Positions 1 through 6,444 are shown, counted from the first letter of the stretch. The stretch: DNA of 8,109 nucleotides from Actinomycetota bacterium (GCA_947465365.1 CANIAV010000031.1:1-8109); one strand, 5' to 3'. Notes: generated by a model not told the origin, from the sequence alone. Translations and numbers: made by a program.

Positions 1-41
1 CGCCCGACAATAGCGACGAAGCCGGAATGGAATTCACTCAT
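1..41 (-). CDS. era: GTPase Era, N-terminal fragment (cut by window edge)
   Basis: Only 13 complete codons and part of a 14th are present, reading MSEFHSGFVAIVG and then an Arg codon begun (CG). This is the N-terminal strand leading into the P-loop (normally GRPNxGKST) of Era, the GTPase that binds the 3' end of 16S rRNA and helps mature the small ribosomal subunit. The 'SGFVxIVGR' lead-in matches Era from several phyla and is less like Der/EngA, which lacks the Ser-Gly-Phe. The start ATG is well fixed because an in-frame TGA lies four codons upstream. A weak purine-rich stretch (GAGAG) precedes it. It follows dprA on the same strand after 32 bp, so it is probably cotranscribed. The call rests on very few residues; another P-loop GTPase is possible. 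Confidence 0.72.
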   Translation of the reverse strand, partial: MSEFHSGFVAIVG

Positions 42-73
42 GCGCTTATTCTCTCACTTAGCGCACTCTTTAC

Positions 74-931
74 CTAAAGCGCGCTAATTAACTCGATTGC
101 ATCTGTGACTGATGTGACGATTTCGGCAGCACGTTCGCCAATTAAACGGTGGCAGCCCTCAGATGTTGGAGCACTTATTGGTCCAGGAATCGCCATTACA
201 GGACGCATTAGCTCTGCCGCATCACGTGCTGTGCGCAGCGATCCAGAACGAAACGCTGCTTCTACAACCAATGTCGCTTGTGAAAGCGCAGCGATAATGC
301 GATTTCGTGTAAGAAATCGAGACGGGATCGCGTGCGCACCAGGTAGAACTTCGGAGATAAGTGCACCATTTTCAGCGATCTCTGCAAAGAGGCGCGCATT
401 ACCGGCTGGATATGCCACATCAATGCCAGCGGCAAGAACAGCAACCGTCCGGCCTTCTGCAATCAGCGCTCCTTTATGTGCCGCCGAATCAATTCCATAC
501 GCCCCACCGCTAACGATGCTCCACTCGCGGTCAACAAATCCTGCAGCAAAATCCCCCGCAATTCGTACGCCATATGGAGTTGGATTACGTGTACCCACAA
601 TTGCTAACGATCTTTCGCTAAGTGCCGATAAATCGCCTTTAACTACCAATCCGATTGGCGGCGAACTTAAATCATCTAAATAATCAGGCCATTCCGGTGA
701 CTCTGGCGTCAAGAAGATAGAGCCAGTATTGGTCAGCGAATCTTTGATCTGATCTATCTTGGTTGCTTTTAAATTTGTAATTAGCTTTTCAAATTTAATG
801 CGGTCATATCCTGCGTTGAATAGTTTTTCGTAAACTGCAAGTGCACCAAATTCAGATATTTGGCTCGACCAGAAGGTATGTCCGCCTTCGATATTTGCAA
901 AGAGGGCAAGCCGGGCATCCATATCAGTCAT
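74..931 (-). CDS. dprA: DNA processing protein DprA (short form)
   Basis: DprA binds incoming single-stranded DNA in the cytoplasm and loads RecA on it during natural transformation. The protein has 285 residues. The Rossmann-like core is nearly complete: VGTRNPTPYG (112-121), SGGAYGIDSAAHKGAL (141-156), VAVLAAGIDVAYPAGN (163-178), LISE (191-194), the RNRIIAALS segment (209-217), a SGSLRTA motif (229-235; the family more often has SGSLITA) and PG at 249-250. The protein stops soon after the GCHRLI segment (259-264, usually GCN-LI), so the C-terminal winged-helix domain of many longer DprA proteins is absent. The N-terminal helical part (1-70) is poorly conserved. The start codon overlaps the comM stop as ATGA, with GAAGG about 9 nt upstream, suggesting translational coupling. 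Family identity is certain; an active competence role in this organism is inferred. Confidence 0.95.
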   Translation of the reverse strand: MTDMDARLALFANIEGGHTFWSSQISEFGALAVYEKLFNAGYDRIKFEKLITNLKATKIDQIKDSLTNTGSIFLTPESPEWPDYLDDLSSPPIGLVVKGDLSALSERSLAIVGTRNPTPYGVRIAGDFAAGFVDREWSIVSGGAYGIDSAAHKGALIAEGRTVAVLAAGIDVAYPAGNARLFAEIAENGALISEVLPGAHAIPSRFLTRNRIIAALSQATLVVEAAFRSGSLRTARDAAELMRPVMAIPGPISAPTSEGCHRLIGERAAEIVTSVTDAIELISAL

Positions 932-2448
932 AGCTCAGCACCTTCACGTAATTGATAGGCGCGCTTTACATCGGCCAGCTGCGGAATAGCGTTGCCATTT
1001 AAATCTGCCAAAGTCCACGATAGGCGAATGATCTTGTGCAGACCGCGCGCAGTAAGCCGTTCTTTATCTAGCTCATCATGGAGAAAGTTCATCGCAGATC
1101 GCTCTGGCTTATAAGTTGTCCGTAACGCCCGCGATGGAATCTCAGAATTTAGCGACCAAGGATCGCCCTTGAAGCGATCTTTCGCTTTTTTACGAGCCGC
1201 TAAAACACGAGCTGCAATCACGGCGCTGGACTCACCTAGTTCTGTCTGTGACATTTCAACTCGTGTGACGGGTTCGACTTGTACTCGCATATCGATGCGA
1301 TCCATCAACGGGCCAGATAGCTTTCCCAAATAACGGCGCACTTGTACAGAAGAACAGGTACATGCCCTACCGCGACCAGTAAATTTTCCGCACGGACACG
1401 GATTGGCGGCTAGGACTAAGAGAAATTGCGCGGGAAAAGTTAAGCTGCCAACGCTACGTGCAATCGTTATCGTTCCGGATTCAAGCGGTTGGCGCAGCGC
1501 ATCTAAAACTCCATTGGCGCATTCGGGTGCCTCATCTATAAAAAGCACTCCATGGTGGGCCAAAGAACATGCTCCAGGTTTGATTGCAGTTGAACCGCCA
1601 CCGACTAGCGCAACACGTGATGCGCTGTGATGTGGCGAAACAATAGGTGCAATGCGCGATAACGGTGCGCGATTACCTAAAGTTCCAGCGATGGAATGCA
1701 CCGCTGTTACCTCCAGCGCTTCATCAATATTTAGCGCAGGCAAGATTGAAGGCAATCGAGATGCGATCATGGTCTTGCCCGCGCCTGGTGGGCCAATTAG
1801 TAGCAAGTGGTGTCCCCCACTTGCCGCCACCTCTGCTGCAAAGCGCGCAGCGTGCTGTCCTGCGACATCTGCAAAATCGAGTTGGTTTGAGTCTTCTTCA
1901 GCCGCCAATTGAAGTTGTGGTGCGATTGCGATTTCACCAGTGCGCAGAAATCTCAAGACATCAGCCAGTGAATTAAATCCAATAACTTGCATCTGTGTCA
2001 TAAGCGATGCTTCGGCGAAATTTTCTTGGGGTACAAAGGCGCGCTTAATTCCGGATTTATAAGCAGCAATTAGAGCAGGCAAGACTCCGCGAACTGGGCG
2101 AATTTTCCCGTCTAGCGCTAACTCACCAAGAATTAGAACGTCAGCCAGAGGTTCTTGCGCAATTGAGCCTTGTGAAATCAAGATGGCTAAAGCGATTGAT
2201 AAATCAAAGCTAGATCCGCTCTTTGGCAACCATGCCGGTGAAAGCGAGACGGTGACTTTACGATTGGGCCAGCTTTCGTTGGTATTTATCAGCGCTGCTC
2301 GCACTCGATCCCGAGATTCACTTAGCGCAGCATCCGGTAAACCAAGGAGTGAATACATGGGAATTCCATCGGCGATATCAACTTCTATTGTTACGACTGA
2401 TCCGTCTAAACCCAAAAGTGCAACGCTTTGAGTGATTCCGAGAGTCAT
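928..2448 (-). CDS. comM: YifB/ComM-family Mg-chelatase-like AAA+ ATPase
   Basis: A 506-residue, full-length member of the YifB/ComM family. In Vibrio, ComM is a hexameric helicase that drives branch migration during integration of transforming DNA; the role in actinobacteria is less established. The N-terminal Lon-protease-like fold (about 1-170, with SLSPAWLPKSGSSFDL at 68-83) is followed by the Mg-chelatase AAA+ domain. Walker A is GPPGAGKT (219-226) and Walker B is VLFIDE (301-306). A cysteine cluster NPCPCG plus C363 and C365 fits the metal-site-like signature typical of the family. The C-terminal helical lid includes ARGLHKIIRLSWTLADL (467-483). It overlaps yraN upstream and dprA downstream, each by the four bases ATGA, so the three are almost surely one transcript. 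The pairing with dprA supports a DNA-uptake or recombination role. No missing key residue was seen. Confidence 0.95.
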   Translation of the reverse strand: MTLGITQSVALLGLDGSVVTIEVDIADGIPMYSLLGLPDAALSESRDRVRAALINTNESWPNRKVTVSLSPAWLPKSGSSFDLSIALAILISQGSIAQEPLADVLILGELALDGKIRPVRGVLPALIAAYKSGIKRAFVPQENFAEASLMTQMQVIGFNSLADVLRFLRTGEIAIAPQLQLAAEEDSNQLDFADVAGQHAARFAAEVAASGGHHLLLIGPPGAGKTMIASRLPSILPALNIDEALEVTAVHSIAGTLGNRAPLSRIAPIVSPHHSASRVALVGGGSTAIKPGACSLAHHGVLFIDEAPECANGVLDALRQPLESGTITIARSVGSLTFPAQFLLVLAANPCPCGKFTGRGRACTCSSVQVRRYLGKLSGPLMDRIDMRVQVEPVTRVEMSQTELGESSAVIAARVLAARKKAKDRFKGDPWSLNSEIPSRALRTTYKPERSAMNFLHDELDKERLTARGLHKIIRLSWTLADLNGNAIPQLADVKRAYQLREGAEL

Positions 2449-2831
2449 AATAAACCGCCGCGATATTCCAGCGAATGTGAGCCATCAGAATTTATAAGAA
2501 CCGCTGCAACATCGATCGAATAGTCACAGCCGAGATATCCATGGGTGGCCAACCACGCCAGAGCTAAACGCTGCATGCGATGGGCTTTCTCTTTATTGAT
2601 CGCCTCGAAGGGATGTCCGAATGCCAGAGATGAACGAGTCTTTACCTCAATGAAGTGTAGGAGCCCATCTTTACTTAAGGAGATTAAATCAATTTCACCT
2701 TCACGGATACGCCAGTTGCGATCGAGGATTTCATCACCGCGTTCAGAAAGAAAATTTGCAGTTACTTGTTCGCCGAAAGCGCCAGTTATTAAATTACTTC
2801 GTTTGCTACCAATTTTGGAAACTTTGCCCAT
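2445..2831 (-). CDS. yraN: YraN family (UPF0102) endonuclease-like protein
   Basis: This 128-residue protein belongs to the YraN/UPF0102 family, small proteins with a Holliday-junction-resolvase-like restriction-endonuclease fold whose cell function is still unclear. The visible signature is G-x-x-GE (17-21), then the D-ExK-type nuclease core: GEIDLI (45-50, with E46 and D48) and EVKTRS (62-67, with E62 and K64). An FGHPFEAINKEKAHRM segment (71-86) follows, as expected for the family. The ATG at 2831 gives the family's usual length, and an in-frame TAG at 2877-2879 limits any extension. No good Shine-Dalgarno sequence precedes it. Its stop overlaps the comM start by four bases. It sits in its standard actinobacterial place between rnhB and comM, suggesting a job in DNA processing alongside comM and dprA, which is an inference from context. 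Confidence 0.92.
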   Translation of the reverse strand: MGKVSKIGSKRSNLITGAFGEQVTANFLSERGDEILDRNWRIREGEIDLISLSKDGLLHFIEVKTRSSLAFGHPFEAINKEKAHRMQRLALAWLATHGYLGCDYSIDVAAVLINSDGSHSLEYRGGLL

Positions 2832-2892
2832 GGCGCGCAGATTAGATTGCGCAGCAGACTGCCTATCGCTACTTTTCTAAAGATGTGGGTAA
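2832..2892 (-). other. 61-bp gap between rnhB and yraN
   Basis: This is the widest gap in the minus-strand run. Many actinobacteria (for example Mycobacterium tuberculosis, Rv2901c) carry a small DUF2469 gene next after rnhB; no coding remnant of it is visible here. A small inverted repeat, GCGCA and TGCGC separated by 8 nt, lies close to the yraN start. It is too short to call a terminator and has no T-run. Confidence 0.5.
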
Positions 2893-3498
2893 TTATTGAA
2901 GAAGGGCTGCAATATTGGCAAAAGATCTGCGGTGTTCTATACACGGACCATGCGCTTGCAGGGATTCGGTATGGACTTTGGTGATATAGCCCTTATGTTT
3001 GGCAAAGCCGTAATTTGGATATTGAGTATCTAGTTCGCGCATAATTCGATCACGCGTTACCTTGGCGATAATCGATGCCGCACTGATACAAGTAACTACC
3101 TGATCGCCCTTCCAGACCGCAACATTTGGGATCGCAAGTCCTTCAATGGCATAGCCATCAGTTAAGACATAACTAGGTGTTATTGCTAAACCTTGTACTG
3201 CCCGACGCATGCCATCGAGGTTTGCCGCATGCACTCCTCTTTCATCGACTTCAGCCGCAGGAACTATCACAACGCTAACTGCCAGGGCGGCACTTGTTAC
3301 AACGTCAAATAACTTTTCGCGCTCTAGCTCTGAGACATCTTTTGAATCTCTTACCTTTGCTAACTCCGGCGCAAAAGGATCTGCTAAAACAACGGATGCA
3401 ATTACTAATGGGCCAGCACATGCGCCGCGGCCTGCTTCATCAACGCCCGCAAGTGGAGTAATCCCGGCTTCGATAAGCAGTGATTCGATTACCTTCAT
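2893..3498 (-). CDS. rnhB: Ribonuclease HII
   Basis: RNase HII cuts RNA in RNA/DNA hybrids and incises 5' of single ribonucleotides embedded in DNA, starting ribonucleotide excision repair in the cytoplasm. At 201 residues it is full length. The signature VDEAGRG (19-25) carries the first catalytic pair D20 and E21; DSK (51-53) follows; TDG (113-115) gives D114; and AASIIAKVTRD (140-150) gives D150, completing the DEDD set. The C-terminal HKGY (168-171) and HGPCIEHRRSF (183-193) segments are the usual substrate-binding elements. The start is supported by AGCAGG six bases upstream of the ATG (plus-strand 3505-3510). It lies 16 bp after lepB and is part of the rplS-lepB-rnhB core order seen across actinobacteria. 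Confidence 0.97.
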   Translation of the reverse strand: MKVIESLLIEAGITPLAGVDEAGRGACAGPLVIASVVLADPFAPELAKVRDSKDVSELEREKLFDVVTSAALAVSVVIVPAAEVDERGVHAANLDGMRRAVQGLAITPSYVLTDGYAIEGLAIPNVAVWKGDQVVTCISAASIIAKVTRDRIMRELDTQYPNYGFAKHKGYITKVHTESLQAHGPCIEHRRSFANIAALLQ

Positions 3499-3504
3499 AC
3501 CTAA

Positions 3505-3510
3505 CCTGCT
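3505..3510 (-). promoter_or_regulatory. Ribosome binding site of rnhB
   Basis: AGCAGG on the minus strand, 6 nt before the rnhB ATG and inside the 16-bp gap after the lepB stop. It supports the chosen start codon. Confidence 0.6.
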
Positions 3511-3514
3511 GGAA

Positions 3515-4168
3515 TTACTTTAGGGATGAGAAGGAATGAACTATGCCGAGATTTTTAATCGGCCAGATAATGCCCACCACTTTTCCAGTTACCTTAGAAG
3601 TTGGAACCATTCCATGGTTTATATCTTCTTGGTGAAAGCGTGAATCAGCGCTAGCTGCGCGGTGATCGCCCATTACCCAGATCTTGCCGGCAGGGACAGT
3701 CACATTGAAATTAGAATCACTTGGGGAATTACCCGCAAAGATATAAGGCTCGTTAATCTCTTTGCCATTGATCATTAACTTCTTATTCTTGGAGCAACAT
3801 TCGACTTTATCGCCGGCAACGCCGATTACGCGCTTAACTAAATATTGTTTTGCAGGGTTGGGAAGGACACCGACTGCAACAAAGGCCTCTTTAACCTTGG
3901 CGATATATTTATTTTGATCGCCGTTAAATGGTTCAGGTAGCCAATTATCAGGATCGCGAAAGACCACAACATCGCCACGATTAATTGATTTACCAAAAAA
4001 GGGAAGTTTATTTACTGCCACGCGGTCATTAATTTGAAGCGTGTTCTCCATAGATCCAGATGGAATATAGAAGAACTGAACTAGAAATGTCTTTATGACA
4101 AGGGAGACTGCGAGCGCAACTATTACAAGTATTGGGAACTCGCGAAAGAGCGAGCCCTTGCGTGGCAT
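3515..4168 (-). CDS. lepB: Signal peptidase I
   Basis: Type I signal peptidase removes signal peptides from exported proteins at the outer face of the cytoplasmic membrane. The 217-residue protein has one N-terminal membrane segment (about 11-33, FPILVIVALAVSLVIKTFLV), then the box B motif IPSGSMENTL (35-44) with nucleophile S39. The Lys base is K112 in YLVKRVIGVAGD (109-120). The last box, MGDHRAASADSR (166-177), corresponds to the family's MGDNxxxSxDSR, with His in place of the usual Asn. There is no second C-terminal membrane helix. It starts 14 bp after the rplS stop; that gap is pyrimidine-rich on the coding strand and has no Shine-Dalgarno sequence, so lepB translation may depend on coupling to rplS or on initiation without a ribosome binding site. 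It is the only lepB in this window; other copies elsewhere cannot be excluded. Confidence 0.96.
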   Translation of the reverse strand: MPRKGSLFREFPILVIVALAVSLVIKTFLVQFFYIPSGSMENTLQINDRVAVNKLPFFGKSINRGDVVVFRDPDNWLPEPFNGDQNKYIAKVKEAFVAVGVLPNPAKQYLVKRVIGVAGDKVECCSKNKKLMINGKEINEPYIFAGNSPSDSNFNVTVPAGKIWVMGDHRAASADSRFHQEDINHGMVPTSKVTGKVVGIIWPIKNLGIVHSFSSLK

Positions 4169-4182
4169 TTGAGAGAAGTTAC

Positions 4183-4785
4183 TTATTCAGCAGTTTTGTC
4201 TTGGGTTTCAGACACAACTTCTGTAGTCGCATCCTCAGCTGGAACCTCTGCCACCGCTTCAACCGCAGTTGGTTCGGACACAGCAACAACCTCTGCTGGA
4301 GCTTCTACTTCAACCACAACTTCTGTAGTCGCTGCTTGAGCTGGAACCTCTGCCACCACATCGACCGCAGTTGGTTCGGACACCTCCGCGACAACCTCAG
4401 CAACCGGAGTTGAAAGAATTCCATCGCCGTAACCTTCGATGCCATCGCGCTTTTCACGGATCTTGGCCGCCTTACCGCGTAGATCGCGGAGGTAGTAAAG
4501 CTTGGCGCGACGTACATCGCCCTTCTTTACAAGTTCGATCTTTTCAATAACTGGTGTGTGTACAGGGAAGGTACGTTCTACTCCAACGCCGTAAGAGACC
4601 TTGCGGATTGTGAAAGTTTCGCGAACGCCATCGCCTTGGCGACGGATAACGATTCCTTGGAAGACCTGGATACGGCTCTTGCTACCTTCAATAACGCGGA
4701 CGTGGATCTTTAACTCATCTCCAGCGCGAAATTGTGGGATGTCCTTGCGAAGTGACTTCGCATCAACGGCATCAAGAATATTCAT
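4183..4785 (-). CDS. rplS: 50S ribosomal protein L19 with long acidic repeat-containing C-terminal tail
   Basis: L19 sits at the interface of the two ribosomal subunits. Residues 1 to about 115 are a normal L19: [18 protein letters not shown] (17-34), VFQGIVIRR (41-49), the [20 protein letters not shown] region (55-74), and the basic end KAKLYYLR-like [20 protein letters not shown] (92-111). Typical L19 proteins end near residue 115. This one continues to 200. The tail from residue 125 is made mostly of Val, Ala, Glu, Thr and Pro, with 18 acidic residues and a single Lys, and contains two copies of a 34-residue unit beginning VSEPTAV (135 and 169). The tail is probably disordered; its function is not known to me. 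The start is fixed by GAGGA 7 nt upstream. As first gene of the run it likely carries the main promoter. Confidence 0.96.
   Translation of the reverse strand: MNILDAVDAKSLRKDIPQFRAGDELKIHVRVIEGSKSRIQVFQGIVIRRQGDGVRETFTIRKVSYGVGVERTFPVHTPVIEKIELVKKGDVRRAKLYYLRDLRGKAAKIREKRDGIEGYGDGILSTPVAEVVAEVSEPTAVDVVAEVPAQAATTEVVVEVEAPAEVVAVSEPTAVEAVAEVPAEDATTEVVSETQDKTAE
4213..4383 (-). repeat. In-frame tandem duplication in the L19 tail (period 102 bp)
   Basis: Two 69-bp segments, 4213-4281 and 4315-4383, match at 62 of 69 positions by hand comparison, with no gaps. They are separated by 33 bp, so the period is 102 bp or 34 codons and the frame is kept. Both copies begin (plus strand) CACAACTTCTGTAGTCGC and end ACCGCAGTTGGTTCGGACAC. 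The mismatches cluster in two short patches. At protein level the copies read [20 protein letters not shown] and [20 protein letters not shown]. Confidence 0.93.
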
Positions 4786-4792
4786 CGTTTGG

Positions 4793-4797
4793 TCCTC
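4793..4797 (-). promoter_or_regulatory. Ribosome binding site of rplS
   Basis: GAGGA on the minus strand, 7 nt before the rplS ATG. It is the strongest Shine-Dalgarno-like site in the window, in keeping with a highly expressed ribosomal protein. Confidence 0.8.
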
Positions 4798-4805
4798 ATC
4801 TAGTT

Positions 4806-4823
4806 AAAGCTTTTAAAAGCTTT
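4806..4823. repeat. Perfect 18-bp palindrome upstream of rplS
   Basis: AAAGCTTTTAAAAGCTTT is fully self-complementary and lies 8 bp upstream of the rplS ribosome binding site, most likely inside the rplS leader. It could be a protein-binding site in DNA, or a small hairpin in the leader RNA. It is followed on the plus strand by two more T bases, but no plus-strand gene ends here, so it is not a plausible terminator. Confidence 0.75.
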
Positions 4824-4972
4824 TTGAATCTGATTGCAGCGCGGCCAAACTTGCCGTGCAGACTGCGTATCTTGCCACAGAACAGGCTCTGAGCGTAAAT
4901 CGGCTAAAGGCCCCGTTCAGCCCAGCGCCTCCCTCACCTACTTTTCCACCCATCACAGGTATTCTCGCCCAC

Positions 4973-5878
4973 ATGAGTGAGCTCCGCCTGACCGGTAAGA
5001 CCCCTGATGGGGTGCATATCGCGCTCACCGATAACGAAGGCGGCGAATACACCTTACGTATCAGCGACACATTGCGCGCAACCGTTAATCAACCGCGGCT
5101 AACTTCTGTGCCGGTTACAGATGAGAACGCAGCGATGAGCGTTAAAGATATTCAGCGTCGCTTGCGCGCTGGCGAAACTATGGATTCCATTGCACGTGAA
5201 GGAAATATCTCAGTAGATAAAGTTGAACGCTTCGCCGGACCGATTCTGCAAGAGCGTATTTTTATTATTGATCAAGTCCATTCACTTTCACCACGTCGCG
5301 ATGGCAAAGAAAATGGCCGCGATTCACTTACATTTTTAGAAATTGTTTCATCTAAATTGGCACCACGTGGCGTCGATATTGATTCACTCGATTGGAACAC
5401 TTGGCGCTTAGAAGATGCGACTTGGACAATCGAACTTCACTATCCAAATCGCGATGGCCTTGGCTCTGCACAATTTAGCTACGACACACATCGCCGCGCG
5501 ATTACTCCCCTTGATGACAATGCCGCATGGATGATGGGTGAAGAAGCACCAGTTCGCCGCATCGAACCTGGTTTGATCTACTCCGAGTCAACCCATCCTT
5601 CGCGCGCTGCTGATCGTATTGAACCGAAAGAACCAATTCGCATCGATAGCGCACCAATTCGCAGCATTGCATACTCACTAGATGACTTGCCCGATAACGA
5701 TCCAACTGATGAAGATTTTGAAGCTGAACTTTCTCGCGAAACTCCTCGCTTAGTTTCAATTCGCGAAACACCGGCACCGGGCGATAAACAAGATGGCATT
5801 ACAGCACGCGCCAAGGTTCCATCTTGGGATGAAATTATGTTTGGCCAGAAGCCAACTGATGAAAGCAAGCCTGAATAA
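4973..5878 (+). CDS. sepH: Septation protein SepH (DUF3071 family)
   Basis: SepH is an actinobacterial cell-division protein that binds FtsZ and promotes its assembly. Its N-terminal DUF3071 domain ends in a helix-turn-helix. Here the domain is about residues 1-170 of 301: it opens SELRLTGKTPDGVHIAL, and the helix-turn-helix is near 56-95 (SVKDIQRRLRAGETMDSIA, then ISVDKVERFAGPILQER). The middle (about 185-275) is acidic and low in complexity, likely disordered. The end carries KVPSWDEIMFG (281-291), a short C-terminal motif I recall as typical of SepH. The same frame is open from an ATG at 4856, but the extra 39 residues are Pro-rich, lie in the promoter region and are not seen in the family, so ATG 4973 is preferred. 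The ribosome binding site is poor (AGG 13 nt upstream). No second coding frame competes. Confidence 0.93.
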   Translation: MSELRLTGKTPDGVHIALTDNEGGEYTLRISDTLRATVNQPRLTSVPVTDENAAMSVKDIQRRLRAGETMDSIAREGNISVDKVERFAGPILQERIFIIDQVHSLSPRRDGKENGRDSLTFLEIVSSKLAPRGVDIDSLDWNTWRLEDATWTIELHYPNRDGLGSAQFSYDTHRRAITPLDDNAAWMMGEEAPVRRIEPGLIYSESTHPSRAADRIEPKEPIRIDSAPIRSIAYSLDDLPDNDPTDEDFEAELSRETPRLVSIRETPAPGDKQDGITARAKVPSWDEIMFGQKPTDESKPE

Positions 5879-5883
5879 AAAAG

Positions 5884-6435
5884 TTAGTTTAAAAGCTCTT
5901 TTACAGGAGCGATCTTTGAAACTCGCCCCGGAAGCGCCATGCCGTGCAGGGAAGCATTTAAATCATCGATTAATAGGCTCGCGCTAATTGCTCCTGAATC
6001 CCATTGATAATCCGATGTGGTGTGGGCATCTTCAATCAACGTAACGTCATAGCCACGATCTAAGGCTCCATGACAAGTAAAGCGAACACAATTATTAGTC
6101 TGCGCGCCAGTTATATAGAGATGGCCAACTTTTAACTTGCCTAATATCTCTTCCAGGTCTGTGGCCTCGAATGAATTTCGGTAGAGTTTTTTGACTAAGT
6201 CTTCACCTGCAACTGGCTTAAGTTCAGGAACGATCTCCCAATCAGTTGAACCAATTGGCAAACCTTCATCAGAATGTTGGATCCAAATAACTGCAATACC
6301 TTTTGCTCTCGCCTTCAGTACCGCGCTAGCCATATTTGCAACGATCTTGTCGCGATCAAAGGCGTCAGCCACAACTCCGTTTTGAACATCGATTACTAAA
6401 AGAGCTGAATTGGAACGATCAGGTATTGAACTCAT
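5884..6435 (-). CDS. Isochorismatase-family cysteine hydrolase
   Basis: A 183-residue member of the isochorismatase-like/cysteine hydrolase superfamily, which includes nicotinamidases, ureidoacrylate hydrolases and isochorismatases. The expected triad is visible: Asp16 in LLVIDVQNG (12-20), a Lys at or near 83 in VKKLYRNSFEATDL (81-94), and Cys116 in ITGAQTNNCVRFT (108-120). An IEDAHTTSDY segment (134-143) follows as usual. The substrate cannot be told; the metal-binding His pattern of nicotinamidases is not evident, so I would not call it PncA. It starts 9 bp after the stop of the upstream phosphodiesterase gene, with no good ribosome binding site, which suggests cotranscription. Its stop faces the sepH stop across 5 bp. 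No signal peptide is present, so it is cytoplasmic. Confidence 0.9.
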   Translation of the reverse strand: MSSIPDRSNSALLVIDVQNGVVADAFDRDKIVANMASAVLKARAKGIAVIWIQHSDEGLPIGSTDWEIVPELKPVAGEDLVKKLYRNSFEATDLEEILGKLKVGHLYITGAQTNNCVRFTCHGALDRGYDVTLIEDAHTTSDYQWDSGAISASLLIDDLNASLHGMALPGRVSKIAPVKELLN

Positions 6436-6444
6436 GGCCTGATA

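Larger units (their letters stand above)
4786..4972. other. Divergent control region between rplS and sepH
   Basis: This 187-bp region separates the divergent start codons of rplS and sepH and should hold both promoters. On the plus strand a weak sigma-70-like pair, TTGCCA (4872-4877) and GTAAAT (4895-4900), has a 17-bp spacer and could serve sepH. On the minus strand AAGATA (4873-4868) is a possible -10 for rplS, but no good -35 lies at the right distance. Neither promoter is secure. The region also contains the rplS ribosome binding site and an 18-bp palindrome. Confidence 0.45.

Noticed and set aside
105..683. Long plus-strand open frame of 192 codons opposite dprA.
   Set aside because: It lies wholly opposite conserved DprA motifs, its product is low-complexity Ala/Ser/Arg-rich, and it resembles no known family.
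2837..2854. GCGCA/TGCGC inverted repeat upstream of yraN as a terminator.
   Set aside because: The stem is five bases with no T-run, and it sits within a run of genes that is likely cotranscribed.
4132..4413. Plus-strand open frame of 93 codons opposite rplS with an apparent repeat protein (Cys/Trp/His-rich).
   Set aside because: It is the antisense shadow of the L19 tail duplication; the repeat is explained by the L19 tail on the other strand, and no ribosome binding site or family resemblance supports it.
4856..4972. Upstream extension of sepH by 39 codons to ATG 4856.
   Set aside because: The extension is Pro-rich, lies in the divergent promoter region and is not seen in SepH proteins, whose N-terminus matches the residues right after ATG 4973.
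5578..5868. Minus-strand open frames opposite the 3' half of sepH.
   Set aside because: They arise opposite the low-complexity acidic part of SepH; nothing in the products or upstream sites supports translation.
5890..5903. AT-rich inverted repeat as an intrinsic terminator for the isochorismatase-family gene.
   Set aside because: The stem is six A/T-rich pairs with a two-base loop and the T-run is 7 nt away, so it is too weak to call.
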